Program-made: the position numbers and the translations under genes | Shown: positions 17,192 through 26,842 of the stretch, piece after piece | Position numbering within the stretch: position 1 is the stretch's first letter | How the letters are laid out: each line of letters begins with the position of its first letter | Assembly (NCBI GenBank): GCA_002813285.1 | Contig: PHTZ01000001.1 | Span: 2,231,501-2,295,500 of the forward strand | Length of the DNA: 64,000 bases | Origin: Flavobacteriaceae bacterium MAR_2009_75 | GTDB taxonomy: Bacteria; Bacteroidota; Bacteroidia; Flavobacteriales; Flavobacteriaceae | Direction: 5' to 3' | Notes under the pieces: model-generated | What the model was told of the DNA's origin: nothing | The model's database searches: none | What the model saw: only the letters and a program-made list of their open reading frames with translations

Positions 17192-17223
17192 ATCTCCTTT
17201 TAGATAAAATATTATCAAATCTT

Positions 17224-17254
17224 AAATCCGGATTCTTATCGATTCGGATTTTTT
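17224..17254 (+). terminator. Rho-independent terminator
   Basis: Arms AAATCCG (17224-17230) and CGGATTT (17245-17251) followed by a T run, 33 bases after the preceding stop codon. Confidence 0.6.
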
Positions 17255-17357
17255 GGTTTGTTAAAAATCCTATTTCTATCGTAAGGTTGAACCGGCTATT
17301 ATAAATCATATCTTTTTATAATTCAGACTCTTACAAGTGCTAAACAAATAATACTAC

Positions 17358-20300
17358 ATGCGTTCACAATTTTTTATTTATATCTTTCTTATTTGCTACA
17401 CTGGTGTACTTGCACAAAAATCACAGGCGCCAAACTCCCCTTCTGAAAAGGAAGCTTCCCACTCATTTTATATCACTTCAAACGTGGGTAACGTACCGTT
17501 TGAAGAAGCTCAAAAAATTTTAGAGCAAATCAATACCGATTCAAAAAATGATACCGACGCAACTTTACTCTTGTTGGGCAATGTTATAAATGAAGAGGGA
17601 TTTCCGTCAAAGAACAAAAAGCAAGACAAAGAAAAAGAGTATTTGAGGCCCTTGATGAAAACCTGGGACCATTTTAACGGGAACGTAATTCTAACACCCG
17701 GTAAAAATGAATGGTTGACCGACGCCCCCCAAAGTATTGATGACCTAGAATCATTTTTACAAGATAACAGTACTGCTAAATTTTGGCCCAATGACGGGTG
17801 CCCCCTAGAGCGGGAGACGATAAATGACGATGTGGTGCTCGTAATGGTAGATTCGCAATGGTTTTTAGAAGATTGGGACGACCACCCGTACATTAACGAG
17901 AAGTGTGAACTTAAGACCAGAGATCAGTTTTGGGCTGAGTTTAAAGATGACTTAAAAGATAGTCAGGGCAAAACGGTTATCGTTGCCGTCTATCAACCAG
18001 TAATGAGTAACAGTACGATTTCCGTTATAGATAAAATGGGCGGTTTTAGACCCGAATCATATCAAAATGAACAAAATCGAGCTTTACGTGGGCGCCTAGA
18101 GACTATTGCCAGTCAGTTCGAAGATGTCATATTCGTGTCGGGAAAAGACCGTAATCTACAGTATTTAGAAGATGATGGCATTCCGCAGATTATAAGTGGG
18201 GCGGTTGGCAAAACCGAAAAAGCAAGAGCGCCAAAAGAAGAACATTTCGAAAGTGATAAGCAGGGGTATGCAAAATTGACCGTTTTTAAAGATGGCAGTT
18301 CAGAGGTTGACTTTTTTGAAATAGGTGACGATACTTCCAAATCGGTTTTCACCCAGAAAATTCAACGTGAGCGACTCTCTATAGATGATATTTCGTATCC
18401 AAAAAAAACAGAAGGCTCTACTGCTAAGGCATCCATATATACGAAAGAAGAAACCGATAAGAGTGGTTTTTACAAATGGATCTGGGGAAATCACTACAGA
18501 AATCTTTACAGTAAAGAAATTGAAGCTCCGGTTTTACAAATAGACGAACTGCCCGATAATGTAAGGCCTATTTCCGAAGGCGGCGGAACGCAATCACGGT
18601 CAGTTCGATTAATCGATGATAATGAGCACGAATATACATTGCGTGCGTTACGCAAAAGCGCCGTTCGATTTCTGCAGACCAATGCCATCGACAACCATTA
18701 TGTCGAAGACTATCTCAAAAATACGGTCGCAGAGCGATACTTGCTCGATTTTTATACCACGGCGCACCCTTATGCCCAATTTTCAATGAACGAGCTTTCT
18801 GAATCGCTCGGTGTGCTACACGCAAACCCGAATATATATTATGTACCCAAACAAAAGGGGTTGGGCATTTATAACGAAGACTATGGCGATGCACTTTTTA
18901 TGTTGGAAGAACATGTGGGAGATGAAAATAAAAGTTTTGAAACCTTCGGAAACCCCGATGATATTTTAAGTACGAAGGATCTACGCTTAGAGCTGAGGGA
19001 GTCGAAAGAATCTTATGTAGATGAAGCAAGTTTTATACGGGCCCGGCTATTCGATATGCTGGTCGGCAATTGGGACCGCCATCAAGACCAATGGCGTTGG
19101 GCACAGTTCGAAACCGAAGATGGCCGGAAAAGATATGAGGCCATACCACGTGATTGGGATCAGGCTTTTCCTAAATACGACGGACCTATAATCGCCATGT
19201 TGAAGCTTTCTTTTCCAATACTACGAAAAATGGAAAGCTTTGATGCCGATGTCAAGAATGCCAAATGGTTCAACTATTCCGGTTATCCCCTAGACAAAAC
19301 GTTTATAAAAACTGCAAATTGGGAAGATTGGAAGGCGCAGGTAGATTTTATTCAAGAGAACCTGACGGATGAAGAAATCAACGCAGCATTTGAATCCCTC
19401 CCGAAAGAAGCGCAAGATAGCAGCATAGAAACCATAAAAAAGAACTTGCAGTTAAGACGTGATGGATTAGAAAAAATAGCAAAATCGTACTATGACTACC
19501 TTAAAAAATTTGAGGTTGTTATCGGAACGGAAGATGATGATGATTTTTTGATTACCAGAAAACCGAACGGCGTGACCAGCATTAGCATTTCAAAAGATGC
19601 TATGGTGTTCAATAACTCATACGATGCCAAACAAACCAAAGAGATTTGGGTGTATGGGCTTGACGGTAAAGATTCGTTTACCGTCACCGGAGAAGGTAAT
19701 AACCCTATAGATATTAAAATTATGGGGGGTAAGAAAAACGACACCTACGATTTTAAGACCACCAAAAAGGTGAAGCTCTACGATTATAAGAGCAAGAAAA
19801 ACACTATTGTGAATCCGAAATCAAAAAAATGGCTTACAGATTCATATGATGTTAACAATCACGATTATCAAAAGAGAAAATATCATGAGAATATTGTGTT
19901 CCCAAGCCTAGGGTATGATGGTGATACCGGGTTCAGGTTCGGACTCAAAAATCGCTTTACCACTTACGGGTTGGTTAATAATCCCTTTGAAACACAGCAT
20001 ACCATCGGTGCCGAATACTTTTTCGCCACTAACGGATTCGCGATTGATTATAATGCTGAATTCGGCCATATATTTTATAATTGGAACTTAGGTCTCGATT
20101 TAAGATATGCCAGCCCCAATTTTACAATGAATTATTTTGGTGAGGGCAATGATTCACAGTATGATAATGATCTAGACCGTGATTACAACCGAGTTCGTAT
20201 CAGGCAATGGAAATTCTCCCCTTATTTAGTACATAAAAATAGAGGCAGCAGCTACCATTTAAGAACAACTATAGAGTCTTTTGATGTGTCTAATGACAGC

Positions 20301-20921
20301 AACCGTTTTGTGGGGCAGTCATTTGCTGCCGATGATGATGTTTATGAGCAACAATTATATGCTACGGCCGAAGCAGGCTATAACTATAAGAACCAAAACG
20401 ACCCAGCTTTTCCAAATCGGGCGATGGAAGCCGATGTGATTGCGGGCTATAAGTCGAATATTGATGGCTACGGCAATCGTTTCGGGTATGTGAAACCTAC
20501 GCTGTCATTGGTATATCCGTTACACCCGAGCGGCATAGCCGTAATCGCCACAAAAGTTGCAGGAGAGGTGGTCTTGGGCGATAATTATGAATTCTACCAC
20601 GGTGCCCTTTTAGGCGGAAACCAAAGTTTACGGGCCTATAGAAACGAGCGATTTAATGGGAAGAGCGCTTTTTACCAAAGTACAGATTTAAGGATCGGTA
20701 TAACTAGGTTCAGAACCAATTTTATTCCACTTCAGTTAGGGGTAAGTGCAGGTTTTGATTATGGTCGCGTTTGGGCGGAAAATGATAATTCATCGAAATG
20801 GCATAATGACTACGGAGGTTCTGTATGGGTATCGGGTTTTAGCGCATTTACCGGAAATCTTGGTTTTTATCATGGGGAAGATGGCAACCGATTAATATTC
20901 AGTGTTGGCTTTAATTTCTAG
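17358..20921 (+). CDS. Degenerate metallophosphoesterase / atypical-kinase-like / Omp85-type barrel protein
   Basis: 1187 residues with a cleavable signal peptide (ends GVLAQ). Residues 35-300 follow the calcineurin-like phosphoesterase layout, but the metal and catalytic residues are replaced: LLLGNVINEEG (73-82) for the GDN motif, LTPGKNEW (112-119) for PGNHEW, VYQPVMSN (211-218) for HHP, and SGKDRNLQY (261-269) for SGHDHNLQY. Residues about 395-610 hold a glycine-rich stretch, GNWDRHQDQWRW near 569 and IPRDWDQAF near 598, which recall catalytic loops of CotH/HipA-like atypical kinases. From about 845 to the C-terminal Phe the sequence is strand-rich like the BamA/TamA surface-antigen barrel. 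It is probably outer-membrane; function unknown. Confidence 0.8.
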   Translation: MRSQFFIYIFLICYTGVLAQKSQAPNSPSEKEASHSFYITSNVGNVPFEEAQKILEQINTDSKNDTDATLLLLGNVINEEGFPSKNKKQDKEKEYLRPLMKTWDHFNGNVILTPGKNEWLTDAPQSIDDLESFLQDNSTAKFWPNDGCPLERETINDDVVLVMVDSQWFLEDWDDHPYINEKCELKTRDQFWAEFKDDLKDSQGKTVIVAVYQPVMSNSTISVIDKMGGFRPESYQNEQNRALRGRLETIASQFEDVIFVSGKDRNLQYLEDDGIPQIISGAVGKTEKARAPKEEHFESDKQGYAKLTVFKDGSSEVDFFEIGDDTSKSVFTQKIQRERLSIDDISYPKKTEGSTAKASIYTKEETDKSGFYKWIWGNHYRNLYSKEIEAPVLQIDELPDNVRPISEGGGTQSRSVRLIDDNEHEYTLRALRKSAVRFLQTNAIDNHYVEDYLKNTVAERYLLDFYTTAHPYAQFSMNELSESLGVLHANPNIYYVPKQKGLGIYNEDYGDALFMLEEHVGDENKSFETFGNPDDILSTKDLRLELRESKESYVDEASFIRARLFDMLVGNWDRHQDQWRWAQFETEDGRKRYEAIPRDWDQAFPKYDGPIIAMLKLSFPILRKMESFDADVKNAKWFNYSGYPLDKTFIKTANWEDWKAQVDFIQENLTDEEINAAFESLPKEAQDSSIETIKKNLQLRRDGLEKIAKSYYDYLKKFEVVIGTEDDDDFLITRKPNGVTSISISKDAMVFNNSYDAKQTKEIWVYGLDGKDSFTVTGEGNNPIDIKIMGGKKNDTYDFKTTKKVKLYDYKSKKNTIVNPKSKKWLTDSYDVNNHDYQKRKYHENIVFPSLGYDGDTGFRFGLKNRFTTYGLVNNPFETQHTIGAEYFFATNGFAIDYNAEFGHIFYNWNLGLDLRYASPNFTMNYFGEGNDSQYDNDLDRDYNRVRIRQWKFSPYLVHKNRGSSYHLRTTIESFDVSNDSNRFVGQSFAADDDVYEQQLYATAEAGYNYKNQNDPAFPNRAMEADVIAGYKSNIDGYGNRFGYVKPTLSLVYPLHPSGIAVIATKVAGEVVLGDNYEFYHGALLGGNQSLRAYRNERFNGKSAFYQSTDLRIGITRFRTNFIPLQLGVSAGFDYGRVWAENDNSSKWHNDYGGSVWVSGFSAFTGNLGFYHGEDGNRLIFSVGFNF

Positions 20922-21023
20922 GAGAGTGGGGAGATATGGGACCATATTTTAATATTGCTTCGGCGGGAAAGTTTCTATAAAACTTTTAAAAAACCACCTG
21001 TTCTATCATACTCTTAAACCAAA

Positions 21024-21062
21024 AAATCCGCAATTATCTAAAGTTTAGATGATTACGGATTT
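21024..21062. terminator. Long inverted repeat, bidirectional terminator
   Basis: Two 19-base arms (21024-21042 and 21044-21062, both bounded by AAATCCG/CGGATTT) pair at about 17 positions. A-rich on one side and T-rich on the other, it can end both the upstream plus-strand gene and the minus-strand tRNA, whose 3' end is seven bases away. Confidence 0.65.
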
Positions 21063-21068
21063 CATATG

Positions 21069-21142
21069 TGGTCCCACCTGGGCTCGAACCAGGGACCACC
21101 TGATTATGAGTCAGGTGCTCTAACCAACTGAGCTATAGGACC
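21069..21142 (-). tRNA. tRNA with CAT anticodon (Met elongator, or Ile2)
   Basis: The minus strand folds as a full cloverleaf: acceptor GGTCCTA pairing TGGGACC, D arm GCTC...GAGC, anticodon arm CCTGA-CTCATAA-TCAGG, T arm CCTGG-TTCGAGC-CCAGG, discriminator A. The anticodon is CAT. Initiator features (three GC pairs at the base of the anticodon stem) are absent. A CAT elongator cannot be told from lysidine-modified tRNA-Ile by eye. No encoded CCA. Confidence 0.93.
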
Positions 21143-21273
21143 GGTATTTCAAAAAAATTGCCAAAAACTCTAGTTGAAAATAGAGATATGGCCGAAAATG
21201 AGGGCAAATTTAACCATTACGTACAACTACACAAAATAATGTTCTTCATTTGTGCTAAAATAAACGCCACAGG

Positions 21274-21678
21274 CTATTTTGGTGCCTCTTGGCATAGCTC
21301 CACCAAGACTCCGTTGCTACTTTTTGGGTGCACGAAAGTTACCAGTTTATTGTCAGCTCCCCGTTTGGGCTCTTCATTCAGTATGGTAAATCCCTCTTTT
21401 TTTAACCTATTGATTTCCATTCGAATATCATCTACCGCGAAGGCAATATGATGAACGCCCTCCCCCTTCCGTTCTAAAAAGCGAGCTATAGGGCTATCTT
21501 CACTTGTAGCCTGCAAGAGTTCAATTTTGCTTTCACCGGTTTTAAAAAATGAGGTTTTCACTCCTTCAGAAAGCACTTCTTCCATTTTATAGTGCGACCG
21601 ACCCAATAGCTTCTCAAAAAGCAAATTGGAAGCTTTCAGGTCTTTCACCGCAATACCGACATGTTCTATTTTGTTCAA
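21274..21678 (-). CDS. mce: Methylmalonyl-CoA epimerase
   Basis: 134 residues from a TTG at 21678, giving MNKIEHVGIAVKDLK, which is exactly how family members begin; a second TTG at 21702 would add eight residues of no family likeness. No ATG is available. VOC-fold metal ligands appear as EHVGIAV (His), GVHHIAFAVDDI (His) and LVELCQ (Glu), and the length fits. It interconverts (2R)- and (2S)-methylmalonyl-CoA between propionyl-CoA carboxylation and the mutase. It is divergent from rbfA. Confidence 0.92.
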   Translation of the reverse strand: MNKIEHVGIAVKDLKASNLLFEKLLGRSHYKMEEVLSEGVKTSFFKTGESKIELLQATSEDSPIARFLERKGEGVHHIAFAVDDIRMEINRLKKEGFTILNEEPKRGADNKLVTFVHPKSSNGVLVELCQEAPK

Positions 21679-21738
21679 ATGACACGAGTTTTTGACGCCC
21701 AAACGGCTTTATCTTCCTAATTTACATTTAATTCTGCG

Positions 21739-21746
21739 TATTTTTG
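21739..21746 (+). promoter_or_regulatory. Candidate -7 promoter element for rbfA, placed for a leaderless mRNA
   Basis: TATTTTTG matches TAnnTTTG and ends four bases before the rbfA ATG at 21751. With the usual distance from this element to the start of transcription, the mRNA would begin at or next to the start codon. Confidence 0.45.
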
Positions 21747-21750
21747 CCCT

Positions 21751-22143
21751 ATGGAAACACAACGACAGAAAAAAATTGCAGGCGTGATCCAAGAAGATAT
21801 CGTTGATATACTTCAGCGTGCTGCTATAGAGGGAGGCTTGCAGGGGACATTAATTTCCGTAACCAAAGTTAATGTGACCACCGACCTCTCGATTGCAAAA
21901 GTTTATTTGAGCATTTTTCCGAATAATAAAGCTGCGGAGCTCATGGAAGGCATCAAATCAAATCAACCCTTGATCAAGCACGAATTGGCCCAGCGTACCA
22001 GAAACCAGTTGCGCAGGGTTCCTGAACTGCTATTCTTTCTAGACGATTCGCTTGATTACATAGAAAACATAGAAAAGTCTTTGAAAGGCGATGAAAACCC
22101 TATTGAAAACCGAGATCTTCTAGATAAAAGAAAAAAACTGTAA
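21751..22143 (+). CDS. rbfA: 30S ribosome-binding factor A
   Basis: 130 residues with the RbfA layout: R-Q-K-K-I-A-G-V-I-Q-E-D-I near the start, then VTKVNVTTDLSIAKVYLSIFP near residue 35-55 and LRRVPELLFFLDDSLDYIENIE near residue 90-112, the conserved helix-kink-helix and strand segments of this KH-fold protein. It binds the 30S subunit for 16S 5'-end maturation and cold adaptation. The next gene starts two bases after its stop, so it is co-transcribed with the FtsX-type permease, a common pairing in flavobacteria. Confidence 0.95.
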   Translation: METQRQKKIAGVIQEDIVDILQRAAIEGGLQGTLISVTKVNVTTDLSIAKVYLSIFPNNKAAELMEGIKSNQPLIKHELAQRTRNQLRRVPELLFFLDDSLDYIENIEKSLKGDENPIENRDLLDKRKKL

Positions 22144-22145
22144 GG

Positions 22146-23333
22146 TTGAACTTTCCGCTTTATATCGCCAAACGCTACGTTCGCTCCAAAAGCAGCCAAA
22201 ATGCGATAAATATTATTAACCTGATTACCTTTTTAGTCATCGTAATCGGATCGGCAGCCTTGTTTATCGTTCTTTCAGGCTTTGCCGGCCTTAAAAGTTT
22301 TAGTCTTCAATTTAGCAATACGTTCGATCCCGATCTAAAAGCACTACCCGCCACTGGCAAATTTTTTGAGTTCAGTGCCGAACAAGAAGAAAAGCTAAAA
22401 GAATTAAATGGGGTCGCTTCCTTTACCAAAGAACTAGAAGAAAAAGTCTATCTCAAACATCAAGGCAAAAGTCATATTGCAATCATTAAGGGTATCGATT
22501 CGAACTACAATCAGGTTACGGGTATAGATAGTACGGTTTTATATGGCAACTGGCGAATTAATTCAGAACAGGCAGTAGTTGGTATTGGGGTAGCTAACTT
22601 ACTCGGGTTATCGGTCAATCAAAGCGCCCTGACCGTTCTTGCCCTTAAACCGGGTAAGGGTTCACTTTCTCTAAAAGACTTAAAGACCCAGCCCTATTTT
22701 ATAAGTGGAGTGTTCGGTGTTGAAGAAAATCTTGACAAAAAATATGTATTTGCCGATTTGGCATCGGTGCAAAACCTTTTGGAAAAAGAAAAAAGGCAAA
22801 TTTCCGGATTGGGGTTCAAACTTGAAAACTCCGAAGAGGTTTCCCCTATTAAAGAGAAAATCGCCGCTGTTCTTGGGAGTACCGTGATACTGCGCGACCG
22901 ACAAGAACTGAACAGTACCCTTCACCGTATGTTGAACACTGAAAATTTGGCGACCTACCTTATTTTTACCTTGGTATTGGTTATAGCCCTGTTCAACGTA
23001 GTCGGAGCGATAATTATGATGGTGCTAGATAAGCAACAGAACCTAAGAACCCTCTATAATCTAGGAACTACTTTGAAGAAGCTTCGAGCTATCTTTTTCG
23101 TTCAAGGGCTTTTGGTAACCGGTATCGGTGGTTTTATAGGTGTCGCCCTAGGCTCGCTGTTGATATGGTCTCAATTGGCGTTTGAATGGCTAAAAATCAC
23201 TCCTACTTTAGCCTATCCGGTAGAATATCAATTTTTAAATGTACTCGTGGTTCTGGGCACTATAATGGTGTTGGGGGTGGTCGCATCAAAAATTGCAAGT
23301 AGCCGCATCAATAAAAAATTGATTGCCCAATAA
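22146..23333 (+). CDS. FtsX-like ABC transporter permease (LolC/E-type)
   Basis: 395 residues from a TTG two bases after the rbfA stop; the protein opening NFPLYIAKRYVRSKSSQNAI is the standard start of LolC/E-like permeases, which supports TTG. One N-terminal membrane helix (about 23-47), a large MacB-type periplasmic domain (50-265) and three C-terminal helices (about 275-390) match the FtsX fold. Such permeases pair with an ATPase such as LolD for lipoprotein release or a related envelope task; no ATPase gene is next to it. The substrate is unproved. Confidence 0.88.
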   Translation: MNFPLYIAKRYVRSKSSQNAINIINLITFLVIVIGSAALFIVLSGFAGLKSFSLQFSNTFDPDLKALPATGKFFEFSAEQEEKLKELNGVASFTKELEEKVYLKHQGKSHIAIIKGIDSNYNQVTGIDSTVLYGNWRINSEQAVVGIGVANLLGLSVNQSALTVLALKPGKGSLSLKDLKTQPYFISGVFGVEENLDKKYVFADLASVQNLLEKEKRQISGLGFKLENSEEVSPIKEKIAAVLGSTVILRDRQELNSTLHRMLNTENLATYLIFTLVLVIALFNVVGAIIMMVLDKQQNLRTLYNLGTTLKKLRAIFFVQGLLVTGIGGFIGVALGSLLIWSQLAFEWLKITPTLAYPVEYQFLNVLVVLGTIMVLGVVASKIASSRINKKLIAQ

Positions 23334-23337
23334 ACGT

Positions 23338-24333
23338 CTAAACGGAAAACTCATAGTCACCGAATTTCTGCAATACCTCATCAAAAGCTGAAAACACATC
23401 GGCCGCATCGTCGCTGGTGACCATTTTCATTCGGTATTCCTTGAAATTCGGTATTCCCTTAAAATAATTGGTATAGTGTCTTCTGGTTTCAAAAACCCCT
23501 AGCTTTTCACCCTTCCAGTCAATAGCCATTTGCAAGTGCCTTCTAGCGGCCTCTACACGTTCTACCATATTTGGGGGAGACATATGCTCACCGGTCTTGA
23601 AATAGTGCTTCACCTCATTAAAGAACCACGGGTAGCCAATACTTGCCCGACCGATCATAGCGCCGTCCAATCCAAATTCATCACGCATTTTCATTGCCGC
23701 CTCTGGAGTATCAACATCGCCATTACCAAAAACCGGAATATGCATTCGTGGGTTATTTTTAACCTGTGCAATAGGTCGCCAATCGGCATTACCTTTATAC
23801 ATCTGTGCCCGCGTTCGCCCATGGATCGCTATTGCCTTACAGCCCACATCTTGAAGACGCTCGGCAACTTCAACAATTTTAATAGAGCTCTCATCCCAAC
23901 CCAAACGGGTTTTTACGGTTATAGGCAACTTGGTGCGCTCGACCATGGCCTTGGTCAACGAAACCATTAGATCTATATCTTTAAGTATGCCCGCACCGGC
24001 ACCTTTACTGACCACTTTTTTTACCGGGCAGCCAAAATTAATGTCAATAATATCGGGGTTTGATTTTTCAACGATATCTACCGATTGCAGCATCGAATCT
24101 AAGTTTGCCCCAAAAATCTGAATGCCGACCGGCCGTTCTTTTTCATAAATATCGAGCTTCATTACGCTTTTGGCAGCATCTCGAATCAAACCTTCTGAAG
24201 AAATAAATTCTGTATACACCACATCGGCACCTTGCTCTTTGCAAAGCGCACGAAAAGGGGGGTCGCTAACATCTTCCATAGGTGCGAGAAGCAACGGAAA
24301 ATCAGGCAATTGTATGTCTCCGATTTGGGGCAT
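23338..24333 (-). CDS. dusB: tRNA-dihydrouridine synthase (DusB-type)
   Basis: 331 residues. Visible Dus signatures: LLLAPMEDVSDPPFRALC near residue 15, DINFGCPVKKVVSKGAGAGIL near 97-117 with the catalytic Cys, KTRLGW near 141, IHGRTRAQMYKGNADW near 170, and FGNGDVDTP / DGAMIGRASIGYPWFF near 200-235 binding FMN phosphate. It reduces specific uridines in tRNA. It converges on the permease gene with a four-base gap. Confidence 0.94.
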   Translation of the reverse strand: MPQIGDIQLPDFPLLLAPMEDVSDPPFRALCKEQGADVVYTEFISSEGLIRDAAKSVMKLDIYEKERPVGIQIFGANLDSMLQSVDIVEKSNPDIIDINFGCPVKKVVSKGAGAGILKDIDLMVSLTKAMVERTKLPITVKTRLGWDESSIKIVEVAERLQDVGCKAIAIHGRTRAQMYKGNADWRPIAQVKNNPRMHIPVFGNGDVDTPEAAMKMRDEFGLDGAMIGRASIGYPWFFNEVKHYFKTGEHMSPPNMVERVEAARRHLQMAIDWKGEKLGVFETRRHYTNYFKGIPNFKEYRMKMVTSDDAADVFSAFDEVLQKFGDYEFSV

Positions 24334-24412
24334 AACTTTTTTCTTTTAAAAGGATGGCAAAATTAATGAATTTCTTCGGATGACCACTAGTCGGTAGCTG
24401 AAGTGTGCAATT

Positions 24413-26842
24413 TTACAGTCGGTTGCGCTCCTCAACCCTCTTTGATTTCTTATTACTCTTGATTTTAGAATTACCGAACTTATAACGGAAACTTGCCGTG
24501 AACAATCTATTTTCTAAACGACTAAGCGAGGTACTGTTCTGGTCTTGGTAAATTCGTGTGCTAAATATATTGCCCTGATTGAATATATCATCTACGCCTA
24601 TTGAAATACTCGCCTTATTGTTCCAAAGCGATTTTCGAAAAAGAATATCGATAGCACTATAACTTTCATACCTAGAGTTTTTAGAAAGAAGAGGCGAAGT
24701 ATAATAAAAGCTTAGATTGGCGGTCAATGAGCGGTCATCTAAAAAGGTGAAATTGTTGTTCGACCTAACAAACCAGTTAAAGAGTTGGTTCTCGACCATT
24801 TGACCGTTGTTTATGTTCGTAAAGGCAATTTTCTCATCAAAAAAGCTTCCAAGAACATAACTGTCCCAAAAACTGGAAATCTCTTTATTGAAAATTACAT
24901 CAAAACCGTAGCTCGTGTTCTTATCTATGTTCGAGTTGATGAACCGTAACCAATTCAAGTCGTTATTCTGAAAAATCAATTGTCCTAAACCATTCTTTCT
25001 ATTTTTGTAAAAAAACTCGAGGGTATAGGTGTTTTTCAAGGTGTAACCGGCCGCCAAATAACTATTTGTCGAAGGCATTAGCTCGGGGTTGCCTTCTACG
25101 GTTGAAAAATTACTTTGAAATATCTGAAATGGGTTAATTGAGGAATAACGAGGCCTTGTTATTCTTCTATTATAGTAAAAGATGAAATCATGATTTTTGT
25201 TCGGTATGTACATAACCGAAAAAGAAGGGAACAACTTGAAATAACCATTGTTCCTATTTTCGTTCCCTTGGCTCCATTCTCCTTGAGTGTCAGTATATTC
25301 GCCCCTAAGCCCTCCTTTGATACGCCACTTGTCTAACTTGGTATTAAAAGAGGCATAGCCGGCCAAAATTGATTCATCATATTTGAACGTGCCGGCCTCC
25401 GTTGGTGAAACACCCGGGGTCTCTTGGTCAAAGCCCTGCTGTACAACAATACTTTTGGAGGCAATATCTGCATACCGAAGTCCCGATTCAAATTTGGTCG
25501 ATTTCCCCAAAGGGGTCGAAAAGTCGACTCTTAAACTATATAAATTAATGTATTGTTCCGTATTAACCGTAAAATCGTTTTTCCCTATATAATTACCCTC
25601 TAAACCATAGAAATCGGTATCTAAAAGTTGCCCTCTACTTTGGTCGTAAAACGTGTAATGTCCATTTACAGCAATTTCCGCCCCTTTATCATTTAGCTCA
25701 TGTCCATAATCTACATAATACGAAGTGTTGATTTCTCTTCGTTTCGAGAGATTGGCACTACTGAAACGTGAAAACAGTGTATCACCGTTCAAACTCGTTT
25801 GGGTATCGAAAGAAGTGTGAATTTGAGGCTGCCACAAGGTAATAGCGGTCAGGCTTAAACGGCTTTTATCACTGAGGTCGTAATCAAAGAATGCCGATAA
25901 ATTATGTCGTTTTCTTTTTGTTACCACTTCTTGCTCGGCCACCCATTTAGAAGTAATATCGCCGCCATCTATAAAGTTGGTGATATCAGTATATTTTGTA
26001 ACCTTTCGAGAATGGCCAAAATTATAATTGACCGATAAACCTATTTTTTCCCCTTTAAAGTAATGGTCGGTACCGATGTTATGTTTTGGTAAAATACCCT
26101 GAACATAGCGGTTGTAAATTGCTCCATTGTAACCAGCGACCAAGTTTTTTTTCATTTTGATATTAATGAGAATATCTTCCTCAGCACTATATTTGGCAGG
26201 TGGGGAGGTAATCACCTCTATCGTCTCGACCGAACTCGCCGATGCACCAGATAAAAGGTTAATAATATCGCCCTTGGGTAAATGCACTTTTCGACCGTTT
26301 ATCAATATGCCTACATCGCTGCTACCCTTTACTGATAGTTGGTCGTTTATGATCATAACGCTGGGAGTTCGTTTGAGTACATCCCATATTTCACTATCGG
26401 TCAGGGCTGTGTTTTCAACACTAAATACCAATCGGTCTACCTTTCGTTCAAGACTCGGTTTTTTATGGGTCACAATTACTTCTTCTAATTGAGACGCGGT
26501 AGATAATTGTAACACCCCCAAACTTAAATCTGCGTTTACTTCAACTAATGTCAAAGCTGATTCATTCTCTAAGTAGCTAGCTTTCAGCAAATAGGAACCT
26601 TGTTGAACATTTTCTAGTATAAATGCTCCGTTTTCATCAGTAGATGTGCCGTCGATAAGGGCAGAATCTTTAGCGGCCATCAATAATATATTCGCATAAG
26701 CGATGGGTAACAGCTCTTCGTCTTGAACATTTCCGGAAACCGAAAAACTTTGGGAAAAACTAGGTACGGCAAAAATGAGACATAGCAAAATAGGGCAAAC
26801 AATATTTCTCACGTAGGGTAATAGAATATAGGGTCTATTCAA
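24413..26842 (-). CDS. TonB-dependent receptor-like outer-membrane protein (carboxypeptidase-regulatory N-domain)
   Basis: About 800 residues. The start is uncertain: TTG at 26842 or GTG at 26812; both precede a hydrophobic signal ending SFSQ. Residues about 30-115 form a CarboxypepD_reg-like/DUF4480 domain (SGNVQDEELLPIAYANILL, GAFILENV, GSYLLKASYL), then a plug-like region (EIWDVLKRTPSVMI, VGILINGR, IEVITSPPAKYSAE), then a long strand-rich barrel of the outer-membrane protein beta-barrel family 3. No TonB box could be placed with confidence. There is no SusD partner, so it is not a PUL pair; the substrate is unknown. The monocistronic context gives no further clue. Confidence 0.85.
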   Translation of the reverse strand: MNRPYILLPYVRNIVCPILLCLIFAVPSFSQSFSVSGNVQDEELLPIAYANILLMAAKDSALIDGTSTDENGAFILENVQQGSYLLKASYLENESALTLVEVNADLSLGVLQLSTASQLEEVIVTHKKPSLERKVDRLVFSVENTALTDSEIWDVLKRTPSVMIINDQLSVKGSSDVGILINGRKVHLPKGDIINLLSGASASSVETIEVITSPPAKYSAEEDILINIKMKKNLVAGYNGAIYNRYVQGILPKHNIGTDHYFKGEKIGLSVNYNFGHSRKVTKYTDITNFIDGGDITSKWVAEQEVVTKRKRHNLSAFFDYDLSDKSRLSLTAITLWQPQIHTSFDTQTSLNGDTLFSRFSSANLSKRREINTSYYVDYGHELNDKGAEIAVNGHYTFYDQSRGQLLDTDFYGLEGNYIGKNDFTVNTEQYINLYSLRVDFSTPLGKSTKFESGLRYADIASKSIVVQQGFDQETPGVSPTEAGTFKYDESILAGYASFNTKLDKWRIKGGLRGEYTDTQGEWSQGNENRNNGYFKLFPSFSVMYIPNKNHDFIFYYNRRITRPRYSSINPFQIFQSNFSTVEGNPELMPSTNSYLAAGYTLKNTYTLEFFYKNRKNGLGQLIFQNNDLNWLRFINSNIDKNTSYGFDVIFNKEISSFWDSYVLGSFFDEKIAFTNINNGQMVENQLFNWFVRSNNNFTFLDDRSLTANLSFYYTSPLLSKNSRYESYSAIDILFRKSLWNNKASISIGVDDIFNQGNIFSTRIYQDQNSTSLSRLENRLFTASFRYKFGNSKIKSNKKSKRVEERNRL

